Source: Hypsibius dujardini
Taxonomy: Eukaryota; Tardigrada; Eutardigrada; Parachela; Hypsibiidae
Direction of reading: 5' to 3'
Assembly (NCBI GenBank): GCA_001579985.1
Contig: LRSR01004575.1
Span: 1 to 38,602 of the forward strand
Length of the DNA stretch: 38,602 nucleotides
Shown here: piece by piece, positions 9,962 to 20,500 of the stretch
How the letters are laid out: each line of letters starts with the position of its first letter
Numbering within the stretch: the first letter of the stretch is position 1
Notes under the pieces: generated by a model
Seen by the model: the letters and a program-made list of their open reading frames with translations, nothing else
Databases searched by the model: none
Told to the model about the DNA's origin: nothing
Translations under genes and position numbers: made by a program

Positions 9962-11089
9962 TTCTCTTGTTGCAGTAATAATTTACATGAAGAGGTCGTG
10001 ACCCAAATATTTTAGCTCCAATATACATATTGGTATTGCTGTACCCTTTAACATGAAGGGATTGTCGCGCTCGCTCTGCCGGCGATATATCACGAGAGAT
10101 ATGATTGTTTGATGTAGGGTGTGTGTGTGGTTGTGTGTTAGGCCTTGTCTTGAACTATTTCCCGGGATGACCACGATTCATTCGGACAGACGAACGGGTG
10201 CCTCAAAGATCCGGTCTCCAACAGTGTCAATTATCGCGGTTTGGCTATCAGTGTGGAGCACAGCTACAGCAAAGAAAAAGTCATACGATTCGTAACCATT
10301 GCTGAAACATCTGTGACCTCATCCTTCACTTCACCCGCGCTTCATTTTATCGAGTACAACCGTTGGCGTGGTTTCTTCGATCCGCCTTCTATATTTCGAC
10401 ATCTCGTCGCTTTGCCCTTTAGCGGGCTGTGAGATCTTGTTGGGAGGAGATCGAGTTGTGTTATTATTATTGTATTATTTAATTTTCTTTGTTATTGGCT
10501 GTCTATTCATTTACTTCTTTCATCATCTTATAAATTTTATTATTATAAATTTTTTTTACATGATTTCTTACATGGTTGGTCTGTAGGGAGCGGGGGGAGG
10601 GGGGGTAGGGCGGCAATACCTTTCCTTTAGAGAAATAAAAAACAATGTTTTGCCCTCTGAAGTTTGGTTGCTCTGAAATTAAGAGGCTAATTATCCTTTG
10701 ATTTTCGAAGTCGATGTTTAAAACATTTGCCCCTCTGGTATTTGCCCTTGCTTGAACCTGTGGGAAATTTTGATTTGCCCCTCGAACCCCTGAGACCTCC
10801 GCGCTCCCCTGATTTGTACTAATCTCAGCTTGAAAGGAGCATAGTAAGAAATGGAGCATCAGAAATGGTCTGACGGTGTTAAAGATTCTCGGGGCCTCTT
10901 GTCCACAACGGAATAGTTTCATTGCAGGTTGATTCCGGCAGCACTTTATGCTTTCACGTTTCTGTCTAAATACACTTCATGAATTTGTTACAGCGAAATG
11001 AATTTTATTTATTTTCACGACCGGGTGACCCAAACTTAATTTTTGTAGCACTAAAAATGCGTCTGCTACATAAACAAACGAAAACAAAA
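9962..11089. other. Intergenic sequence with weak open frames only
   Basis: A frame open from 10154 to 10432 (plus) has reasonable codon use but no ATG and no recognised domain. A minus-strand frame at 10503-10922 is built partly of GAGGGGCAAA echoes. Neither is supported as a gene. Confidence 0.4.
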
Positions 11090-13339
11090 TTAAGGTGGTG
11101 GAATATGAAGTCGGTTACAGATCTCACGGCGCCGCGAACTCGGCGGATCGTCGATCAACGCTTTCTGCTGTCGAAAGAAACACAGAACATTCACAAGACT
11201 ACGCCGAAAATTACGACTTATTGCAAACAGTAAAATCGGGTTAATTAACGAATTGGAGAAGGCAATAAGATCGGTGGCGATGCCATTTTTACTGCTGCTG
11301 GTCCACACAAAGAAATCCTCTCGAGGCGGAGGGAGGTCCTTGATGGTCTGCTGATTTCCGCTATTTAGGAGAATAGGGATACGAAAACAAATGTGCTGGC
11401 CGACGCAGACGGTAAAAGCCAGGAGAATCATCAAGAACAGGCGAATGCGGCGAAACTCCCGGCTGGAGAAGAATCGTTCGAGCGGAACCAGAGACAAACG
11501 CCGGGGTTCAATGCCTGTTGGGTGATCAGTAATGGTAGAGAGTGACTGTCGCGTACGATTGGCTTCCCGAATGCGGCGGTATGTACCCACCTGAAAATGA
11601 CGAAAGCTTAGATTAACTTACCAAAGAAACTAAACAAAATGGAAGTTGAAAATGTTTTTGAATGTTAATTACGACTAACCCTTTCTAGTATTAGGTCGCT
11701 TAAAATAATTTTATTTAGTGCTGCTTGATTTAAACCCAAGTAATTCAAATTAGTTTGCCACATGCAATTTACACTTGTTGTTAATTTAATTTACTTTGCT
11801 TCAGAAACCCAATTAGCTTAAAGTTAAATATTTTCTTAAGAAATGAGGTTTTAGGTCAACTTAAATATACAATAAATAAATAAATGTTATATGTTATATG
11901 TTATATGTATGTTATATGTATTTTCTTAAGAAATGAGGTTTTAGGTCAACTTAAATATACAGTATATATTATTATATTTTAAATGTTAAATATGTTATAT
12001 GTTAAATATAGCGTAGGTTTGTGTCATCTCTTCCACCCTCTCACGGATGAAAAAAGTCGATTTAAAAAATGTAATTGCGACTAAAAGACCAGCATGTTAC
12101 GTTTTAGCTTATTCTTATTTTTCCTTTTGTTTTGCGGTCCCACTTTACCCACCGTACTGTATTTCCTCGATAAATAAAGACAGCGCACGGGTCACGTGAC
12201 GTAATGGTTGCCCGCTGTACACGTAAAGTTTGTGTGTACGACTGTATGGCATACGAAGTAAAGGCAGGGCACACGCTGACGAGTAGGGGGGACCAGGTTA
12301 ACGTCACACAGCTCGTGCGCTGTCGCTGTCTATCGAGGAAAATACAGTACCTTTATTTTTTCACAGTTAAATTTTTACGTTTTAGCTTTTTCTTGGTTAT
12401 TCTAGTTTAGCATTCATTCTATCTAGCATTTTGATTTTTTAGTTTTTAATAGTTTTAGATCTTTTAATTAACTTGAGATAGTTTACTAGATCACTAGCTG
12501 TTAGACTGGGCTAAGCTAAGCTGAACTAAACCAAATTAAGCTATTCTCAAATACTCTAATCTAAACGTATTTGTAGAAAAAAAGTGGACTGAAAAAAATA
12601 GTTGCAAAAGTTCCATATTATCGTGTTTTATTTTGCAATTCTAATTCACCGAACGTACCATGATGCAGGTGTAGCAGACGATGGCTACAATTAGAGGTGC
12701 AAAAAACTGGAAGAACAGCGCAATGCCCGACTGGAGTCGATTGACGCAAAATCGGCACTGGCAGCTAGGAGCGGTCAAGGCCTGGCATGTGTCAGTGGTC
12801 GCAAGAGGATCCTCCACGTCGTACGGGTACCAACTCAAGGTCCACGGCAGTAGTCGACGTGGATAAATGGCCACGCCTGCCACACTCCAACAGATAACAA
12901 TGGCCGGAATGAGCCAACGACGGACAATCCGCTTGTGGAGGTCTACATAGAAACCCCTAAGGAGACGCTCCACCGAGATGGCCGCCCAATGCATCACGCT
13001 GACCGCATGCAGGTGCGAGCCGATGACGGTGTGAAAGACACAAGTGATCTGGGGAATGCGATGGCAGGTGGAAGGCATCCAGCGGACGTTGGTCTCGGGG
13101 AAGAGATACACGCCCACGAGGAGATCGGCAATGCCGTTGGATACGAAAAGGTAGTTGGGCCAGGTGCGAAGCTTCGCACTTGTCAAGATACCCAAGCATA
13201 GGAGCAGATTGAAGACGACTGTTAAACTCCCCTGGGTGTACAGGATTGCGGGGAGATATTCCGTGGCTGGCTGACTGTCCGAGGCAGGTTGATTGCTGCT
13301 GCATTCACACGTGTCGTCGTTGCTGTGCGAGTTTCTCAT
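11090..13339 (-). CDS. Class A (rhodopsin-like) GPCR, two exons, 393 aa, orphan
   Basis: Exon 1 is 13339-12659 (227 codons) and exon 2 is 11590-11090. The donor ATG|GTACGT and the acceptor TTTTCAG join in phase 0 over a 1068-base intron. Residues 30-52 form TM1; TM2 holds GIADLL (69-74); Cys100 at the top of TM3 can pair with a Cys-rich second extracellular loop (TDTCQ and PSCQCRFC, 182-198). The DRY position reads ERL (124-126), TM4 has Trp151, TM5 is 204-226, TM6 about 276-300, and TM7 ends NPILL (344-348), an NPxxY variant lacking Tyr. The C-tail has several basic residues and ends RLHIPPP. It would be a plasma-membrane receptor signalling through G proteins; the ligand cannot be told. A truncated copy lies at 8770-9111. 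The intron contains a MITE and a 42-bp direct repeat. Confidence 0.88.
11829..11960. repeat. 42-bp direct repeat flanking GTTATAT repeats, in the GPCR intron
   Basis: Bases 11829-11870 and 11919-11960 are near identical (TATTTTCTTAAGAAATGAGG at the start) and are separated by short GTTATATG tandem units. This looks like a local slippage duplication. Confidence 0.85.
12154..12350. mobile_element. 197-bp MITE-like element in the GPCR intron
   Basis: The ends are inverted: GTACTGTATTTCCTCGATA at 12154 and its near complement ending at 12350, with further matching through GACAGCGCACG, giving arms of about 48 bases with small indels. Short open frames on both strands merely cross the element. Confidence 0.7.
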
Positions 13340-14050
13340 GTTATTGTGGTCAAATCAGGTTTTAATTATCGTAAGTACATCTCCTGTAATATTTTACAAA
13401 TATTCTCTAAAGATTACACGTGAAAGGTCCATTCAGAAATATCAACACGTCTGGCTGGCAACAACGACTCTAGATAGGCTGTATAACCACGAAATTATTA
13501 GCCGTTCACTGGACGTGAATTTTTCAGTTGAATCTTGTGAACCATATTCTTCAGCATTGCCCGCGATAAGGCTCGTACGATTAATATACATCGATGGCCG
13601 TCTGTAATCGTAATTCGATGGCCGTTTGGCCGTCGATGGCAATCTGTAATTGTGACTCATTATTAAAGGGAAGGGATTATTTATTCTGGTACGAAGTACA
13701 ATTGACAAGGTGTACGTCTCTATCGTGCCGCGATTTAGTGACGTTAATCTCGTTTGGATGTAGGTCAACCGCGCCTCAACATCTGTGTTAAATGAGCAGC
13801 CATCCGACGAAATTGTGATTCGACGTAGAAATGAAGAAAATACCGCTTCTGGCAGGTCTTCACATCGTGGCGTTCTTTAGTAGGGCATGTGACGGTTACA
13901 TTGAGCTTTAGGGCCACTAATCAAATTTTAAGTTTGAACATGATTCTTAATTAATTTAATGATTCTGAGTCGATTGGCATCAGCCGAATTTCGATCCAAA
14001 GTCAGGGGACGGAGCTACGGGGGTTTGAAGTATTTAGACAATTAATCAAT
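13340..14050. other. Upstream flank of the GPCR gene, no further gene seen
   Basis: About 700 bases containing the presumed promoter of the receptor gene on the minus strand. I see no clear TATA box. A short internal echo of CGATGGCCGT and CTGTAAT occurs near 13590-13650. Overlapping frames on both strands lack motifs. Confidence 0.45.
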
Positions 14051-14540
14051 CACCACTGGCGATGGGTTTTGTTGGCAATACTGATTCAGATTCCCATGAG
14101 TGATGGGACGCCGAGCGCGGGTGAGCGAGCGAGCCCTCGCTCGGCGACCCATCACTTATGGGTATAAGGCCATAAGAAAATGGCGGCACTGATACCACTA
14201 CTCAATCAATCGATCAAGCATCGGTTTGCCTAAACGACTGTGAGCCTACCCACTGACCTGAGCGCGAGCGAGCGAAGCGAGCTGTCGCGAAGGGGATGGG
14301 TTTCAATGGCCACATCTGTAGATGTTTTTTTGGGTTTATGATGGGTTTTTTTGGGTTTTGAATGGCACCACTGGCGATGGGTTATGAATGGCATCTCTGA
14401 TTCAGATTCACATGAGTGATGGGGCGCCGAGCGCGGATGAGCGAGCAAGCCCTCGCGCGGTGACCCATCACTCATGGGTTTAAGGTCAAAAGAGAATGGT
14501 TGCGCTGATACCGCTATCCAGTGAATCGATCAAGCAATCG
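14051..14540. repeat. Two diverged direct copies of a 175-bp hairpin-bearing repeat
   Basis: Blocks 14051-14223 and 14366-14540 share, in the same order, CACCACTGGCGATGGGTT, GATTCAGATTC, CATGAGTGATGGG, CGCCGAGCGCGG, CCCATCACT and CGATCAAGCA. In each block CATGAGTGATGGG and its complement form a stem around a GC-rich GAGCGAGC loop. The intervening 140 bases are also GAGCGAGCG-rich. Confidence 0.75.
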
Positions 14541-14772
14541 GTCGAACTGTCGACTGGGGCAAACGACCAAATAAAACGCTTTAGCTCCGCCCCCTGGCCT
14601 CTTAACAAAATTTTGTTGATGCCATTCGATTCAAAATCATTGAGTTGATTAGGTTGATAGCCACAACTCAAATTTGATTAGTGGCTTTAAAGCTCGATTT
14701 TACTCAAGTGACACGCCCTTTCGAACGACACACAGAATATTGGCGCGGCATATTCGATCAGCGAAGCGACGG

Positions 14773-14935
14773 GTTCGTTTAGGGTTCTTATAAGTCGGGA
14801 CCAGACCAGGACCTCTCGCGATTGGGTCAAGGGGTGGGCAAAGGGACAAGAGCATTTTTTTAAAACTTCTGGAATCCGGGGGTCTCATTTAGAAGGCCCC
14901 CAGGATTGCAAAGTATTTTCAAAAACTTCAGTTTT
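14773..14935 (+). repeat. Dispersed repeat copy, family of 6091-7104
   Basis: Shows TCGTTTAGGGTTCTTA, GGGTGGGCAAAGGGACAAGA and TATTTTCAAAAACTTCAGTT in the same order as 6100-6310, with many substitutions and deletions. Confidence 0.7.
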
Positions 14936-16305
14936 TTTAATTAAATTTGTGATTTATTGAAGTCCAGTATACTCCCCCTATTAATGATATGCATATGAAT
15001 GATTAAAGACATTTAAGGGTGATCCAAATTAGATGGAAAAATGGAATTCGAAATAAGAACCCGAATTGTTGGTTCAATCTACAAATAATGCGTTTTATCC
15101 CCTTTGCCCACCCCTTGTCCTATCATGAGGGGTCTTCCTACAGGAAAACTACCAATACCATGAAAGAAAGAAAATGGGAAAACTACGAATATCCAATTCA
15201 ACGAAAATGGAAAACTGAAAATTACAAAATACGGAAAACTACGAAAATTGAAATTACTAAAAACGAAAAAGCAGAGAAGTTAAAACATATTTTGATGCAC
15301 CCATAGGTTGTATGTGTGAGTGTGTACACCTTCTGGAAGGTCAGGGAAGGGCACTGCTCTGCCCATGCCTTCCCTGTCGTTCTGTTTCACCCCAAATCGG
15401 CTAAAACAAGTGAAAGTCATGACACTAGAGGGCAAAAAAAGGAAGATTGATGTGAAAAGCGCGGAATGTTTTGGGAAAGACACGCGGTTACTAACCAGTT
15501 TACGTTTGGCACGCATTTTCAGAGAAGAAAAATATAAAGCATTATGTCAGTTGTTGGACACGCCCAACAAGTCCCCATATCCAATCATGATAGTTCTTTA
15601 ACTCACGAGTATCATACTTAGTTTGTAACTTTGTCCACTCTATTAACCCTATTCTGATGTATGTGCCATTTACCTTCATTCCTATAGTTAAAAATTTACT
15701 ATATACTAATGTGTTTTATTATTTCTACAGTCAGTTCTACTTCTTCTTTCCTTTCTTCCAGTTTATTTCTCTAACGGTCTTTACTATCAGTCTAATAAAC
15801 TTGTTAACTATCCAACTGACGGTTGGTAGACCTAACACAGTAAAACAAACCACATTTCCCTTCTGCAAAGTAGGCTGATGCTTTTAACATTCAAAACAAA
15901 GTATTCCTAATTAATTAAAATGTTTCCGCTTGTAATGTCATAGATTCTTCTCAATTAACGGACGATAACGGAACTGCCTACACAATTTTATTTCGAGTAC
16001 CCAGAAGGAGATCGAGCTTCTCACGTTGAATGATGACGGCAATGTTCCTAACTAACTAGCTAGATTTACAGCAGGCGAGTCAGAACAAAGTTTTCTAATA
16101 TATTCTGGAGTTTTAGTTTTCCGTGTTTTTCACTTTTTGCTTTTTCGATTTTCGTAATTTTCTTGATGTTGAAGCCTTCAGTTTTTCCGTGTTTTCAGTT
16201 TTTGTTAAACTGGATTTTCTTAGTTTTCCCGTTTTCGTTTTTTCGTGTTTTGTTGTTGTTAATTCTCATATAAGCCACAAGCAGCTTCGTCAAAAGATCA
16301 CGCAT
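14936..16305. other. Intergenic sequence with GAAAAC-rich tracts
   Basis: About 15150-15290 is rich in GAAAAC-type words on the plus strand and about 16110-16260 is rich in their complement (TTTTCGTTTTT). The pair may be the termini of an old inverted element or just simple sequence. Open frames at 15019-15601 and 15657-15878 show no motif. Confidence 0.4.
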
Positions 16306-16491
16306 TTACCAGTGAGCGAGAAACGCGTCAATAAAGGGCGTATTTATGTAACACGACGCGCTTACATTAGCAGCAATCCTTGCGATTCCCTGGTCGTCGG
16401 GAATCAATGGCCTGTTCACTTCCGTCGGCGTAAGTTCACCATTGAACGCTGAAGCTGTTATCATCATCAGAAAGGAAGGTAGAAAGCGCAT
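16306..16491 (-). CDS. Possible first exon of a small secreted protein
   Basis: An ATG at 16491-16489 opens MRFLPSFLMMITASAFNG, which reads like a signal peptide, followed by ELTPTEVNRPLIPDDQGIAR and a stop at 61 codons. A donor-like AAT|GTAAGC occurs at about residue 43, so the frame might be an exon of a longer gene, but I could not find the next exon. No homology recognised; it may be chance. Confidence 0.25.
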   Translation of the reverse strand: MRFLPSFLMMITASAFNGELTPTEVNRPLIPDDQGIARIAANVSASCYINTPFIDAFLAHW

Positions 16492-16629
16492 AGTGTCCTT
16501 TAAACAAAGTTCCTCGCCCCTTTGTCGGGAAGAAAGAAATGACTGAAAGATCCCACGGAGGAGCATAAAAACTGAAACTAAAATTCTAAAGCGTGTACGG
16601 TATACAGTACTCTTACATAGTACGGCACT

Positions 16630-16880
16630 CGTAGTCCGAACGAAATTGGTGTCATAAATGATAGTCCGTTTGGTCACCTTCTTACTCCAGGGACTGAAAA
16701 GGGTCACAGGCCGCTTTGTTAGGCAAGACGAAACGATACTTAAGACAGTAAATGTAACCGTTATCGAGTGTAACCGTATTTCGGATTCTGTTTTTTGGAA
16801 GGGCTACTCTCCGAACAGTAAACTTACGAGACTTTGCTTTACCGATGGTAAAAGCAAAGGTACCCCCCCCCCGCACCTTT
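16630..16880 (+). repeat. Dispersed repeat copy related to 6716-6870
   Basis: AAATTGGTGTCATAAATG, CCGTTTGGTCAC, CTGCTTTGTTA-like and TTAAGACAGTAAATGTAAC appear in the same order as at 6727-6845. The copy ends near a C tract at 16863-16872. Confidence 0.7.
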
Positions 16881-17552
16881 AGAAGGTTAAGGGGATCCAA
16901 TAACATGTAGTGTTTGTCCGACCATCGTCCGTTCAGTCGATTCAGAAACATGTTTCAGTTATTACAAAATTAACATGGAACGACTAGGAATATTATTTTA
17001 AACTCGTGCTGCGCGCAGCAAAACTTTCAGAAGTAATGTGAAAGGCCCTGATCAAAATAGTTGCACTACCAGAATGCGCACGTACCTTCCAATCGCGGAA
17101 TACTTGACCAAGTGACATTACTTTTGGAGTGGCCCTCGTATGACTTAAAAAGGCACCCTTGTCGTTGAGAATTTTCGATGCCTCAGATGAAAACACGCAC
17201 ATGGGTTATGTGGTTTGGTCCAGCTGCCATGGTCAGCTGCATATCGGCATAAACAGTTTGTATCGAATTGTAAGACTAGGTTACGCCCTTGCAGCATAGA
17301 TTCCTTCATCTTGAGAGAAATAATTAACCCACAGGATCTGTTATGTTACTAGACCGCAACCATCTCAAGTCTGCGTGGATTTATGTACATACACGTCAGT
17401 ACGTCGGGCACAGACTGACCGCCAGAGCGTGTGTCGAAAGAGAGAAAAAATATCACATTAGAAATGACTCAAAAAATGGAGAGTTTTGTACAACGAAATG
17501 TTCGAGATATCGCCCTTAAAAAACCTAACAAAGCCAACATGCATACACTCAA
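16881..17552. other. 3' flank of the ASB gene; no confident gene
   Basis: A minus-strand frame at 17202-16993 contains LSHTRATPKVMSLGQVF and then a donor-like AAG|GTACGT near 17085. It could be a stray exon, but no partner exon was found. The rest holds nothing I recognise. Confidence 0.35.
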
Positions 17553-20500
17553 CTACAGGTTATCCTCCGAATGATAGCGGTTATGCGAGAGTGTAATGTT
17601 CTGCATCAGGATGTACTCCTTCAGCTTCGGGGCGATGGGCAGCAGGGCCACCTTCTCCGGCAGCACCTGACCCAGCTGGCGTCGCACCACCAACCTCGCC
17701 TGGTGGCGCAGCGGCAACGGACGGGTCCCCGACCACAGCAGTGTGTCCTTGGTCCATGGTGACAGGTTCGGTAGCCGGTAGATGGCCAATGGACTGTATC
17801 CCTCCCCGGCCTCTAACAGCCGCGTGAAGATATCGCGTTCGCTGACCGGGATACGGACGACACTACGCAGGATGCCCTGGGGGTCTTGATTTTGGGTGCG
17901 CATGACGACGCGACCACCGTACTTGAGGATAAGATTGACTATTTCCGGACGGTGGGGCCTTTCGATGTTCCACAGGTACTCGCCCAGAGGTGGGGCGAGG
18001 AGCTGGCCTTCCTCGTTGAAGGTAGCGCAGTTTGGGTCGGCAGACCCTTTTAGGAGGGTTTCCACAATTTCCAGTTGATTCCGTAGGTCACCACCGCAGC
18101 AGGCCACATGGAGGGCGGATCCAATGAGAGGGGAACCGACGTCGTTGACGTTGGCGCCGCTATCAATCAAGAGTTTGACCTGGAGAGCACGAGAGTTTTA
18201 AAACATTAGAGGACTTGTCCGTGTTCCTGTGTCTGTGTCTGTGTCTGTGTCTATGTCTATGTCTATGTCTATGTCTGTGTCTGTGTCTGTGTCTATGTTT
18301 ATGTCTATGTCTATGTCTGTGTCTGTGTCTGTGTCTGTGTCTGTGTCTGTGTCTGTGTCTGTGTCTGTGTCTGTGTCTGTGTCTGTGTCTGTGTCGGTGT
18401 CTGTGTCTGTGTCTGTGTTTATGTCTATGTCTGTGTCTGTGTCTATGTCTTTGTCTGTGTTAACACCTCTGTGTGTTAAGTGTCATCATATGAAGGCCTA
18501 AGAAATCAGTCGGATTCATCATTTTGCCCGAAAATCTATTTGTCTGTTTGCGTATCTTCCCATTGTGGCCGACGGAAGTTACTGACAGAACGCTTTTCTT
18601 GCCGAGTACGCGTGAGTACGTATTTGAATGACTGAACCTTGCAACATCAAATCTAATTCATCGCGAGTACGCATACATTACCACGACGTACCATTTTGAG
18701 ATCGTCCTTTAAAATGGCAAAGTCCAGCGGCTGCGGATGGGCGTAGTCCGGCGGCATTGACACCCTGGCACCTTCTTTGATCAGCAGGCGTACTACATCG
18801 ATATTACCTGTGGAAAAAAAACCATTGACTGATCTTCTCTGCTCAAGCGGCAATTCGTTAATTGCGAATTCGCAATGTGAAATGACTTTGTCAACGGATG
18901 TAAAAACGGTTAAGTAAATAGCAAAGTAAATTATTTGCCTGTTTGCCAATCTGGAGATTTTTTTATCAGTAAATTCCTTTTCTAGCTCACACAGAAAACT
19001 TCAATGAATCGAACTGCAATACTTGCCTCCCAAGACGGCGTAATGTAAGACCGACCGGTAATCCTGTCGCGAGCTCGCCTGGGCGTTCACGTCCGCTCCG
19101 TGCAGGATCAAGATCTACACCGCGCATCAAAACAAAAAGCCAACCAAACAACGCATTACTTTTGCCCGATGAGACAGACAGACTCAGGAAACACCCTCCC
19201 GCACACTGCGCACCCAACCCTTGTTGATCCAATTACTCGGCGCACTTCTGTTTTTAGTTATGCTTCTACTTCTGTTCCCTCAGCCACGCAGTACGCCAAC
19301 AACACACACACACACAGACACACACAGACACACACACACACCGACACAGACGTACATGAAAGACACATATAACGCACCTTGACAGCTTGCACCGCGTCCG
19401 GATGGCGTGCCGCGAACATGATTGGGGTTCTTCCACTGCGATCCGCGCTGTCCGGGTCGGCCCCGTGCCGCAGCAGCAGGTCGAGAAAGTCCGGCTAAAT
19501 TGAGAAACAACAACAACTCATCATCATCTCTTCGGCACATACATATACACACTCATTCCCCCCCCCCCCACCCACGTTGCATACAAATGTCTGCCAACAC
19601 TCGCGCGCTCGTGCCCCACGCGCTCTCATTTCCTCCCGAACTCGTGGGCACCCTCACAAAGACTAAGTATAAACATACACACACAAAATGCATGCTGATC
19701 ACAAGATGTGAACTAACCCGGAAAACTTTCTCGCTCTACCCCCTATCCGCTCATCCCCCCCCCCGCTCCAGCCCAAGGCCACTCACCTGAGTCACTGGGT
19801 TCACAAAAATGGATCCTTCAACTGCCGAAGTTCTGTTAGGCCAGTGAAGAGTTTAGTCAATTAAACAGAAAATCAAATTAATGTAGGCTTAATTAAGTAA
19901 AGTAATTCATTAGTTCAATTAATAAAACCTAACGCACTTCTCATATAATATAGTTTTGGTAAACATTTTTAGTAGTTATAATAGTATTGTACTTCTATTA
20001 TAGAATTTTATAATGTATTATTTATATTGTAGTAGTATATAGTAAACATGAAAATAATAATAATAACCATAGGTACAACGACAGTATTTGGCCACTAACT
20101 ACATGAAAATCACAAGACTTATGATGCAGTTAATCAGGAAAACCTTCCTATCTTTTATTTATCTTTTATTTATCTTTTATTTTTTAACCCTCCTATCTTT
20201 TACCTAATCAAGAAAGTCTTTGGCCCATGGAATGCATATGTAGATCCCATGGCGTGCTCTAACATAGAAAACGTCCTTCGTTCACTCCCACTCCTTATTC
20301 CAACGCCGCTCACTTAAGTTACTGCCATTCATATTCATCAATTAAATGATAAAATAATTACAGTACGTTTTACACGAACAATCAATCAATTCGTTAGACA
20401 AAAAGGATATGCGCTTTCGAGATAAAAGGAAATTATTTTATGTATTTATTTATATAATCAAAAAGTCTTTGACCCATGAAATGCACGTAGATCTCATGAT

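Noticed and set aside
10154-10432. Plus frame containing LAISVEHSYSKEK, faintly like AISVERLLRG of the nearby GPCR
   Set aside because: No ATG, no transmembrane segments around it and the match is only five residues; treated as chance.
10503-10922. 139-codon minus frame with a hydrophobic stretch (FLMLHFLLCSF)
   Set aside because: Hydrophobic part is not at the start, the middle is made of GAGGGGCAAA echoes and the end is A/T-rich; no family signal.
15150-16260. GAAAAC-rich tracts in opposite orientation as termini of an element
   Set aside because: The similarity is of simple A/T-rich words and not a position-by-position match.
18215-18501. Cys-Leu and Ser-Val repeat proteins
   Set aside because: Translations of the (TGTGTC)n microsatellite inside an ASB intron.
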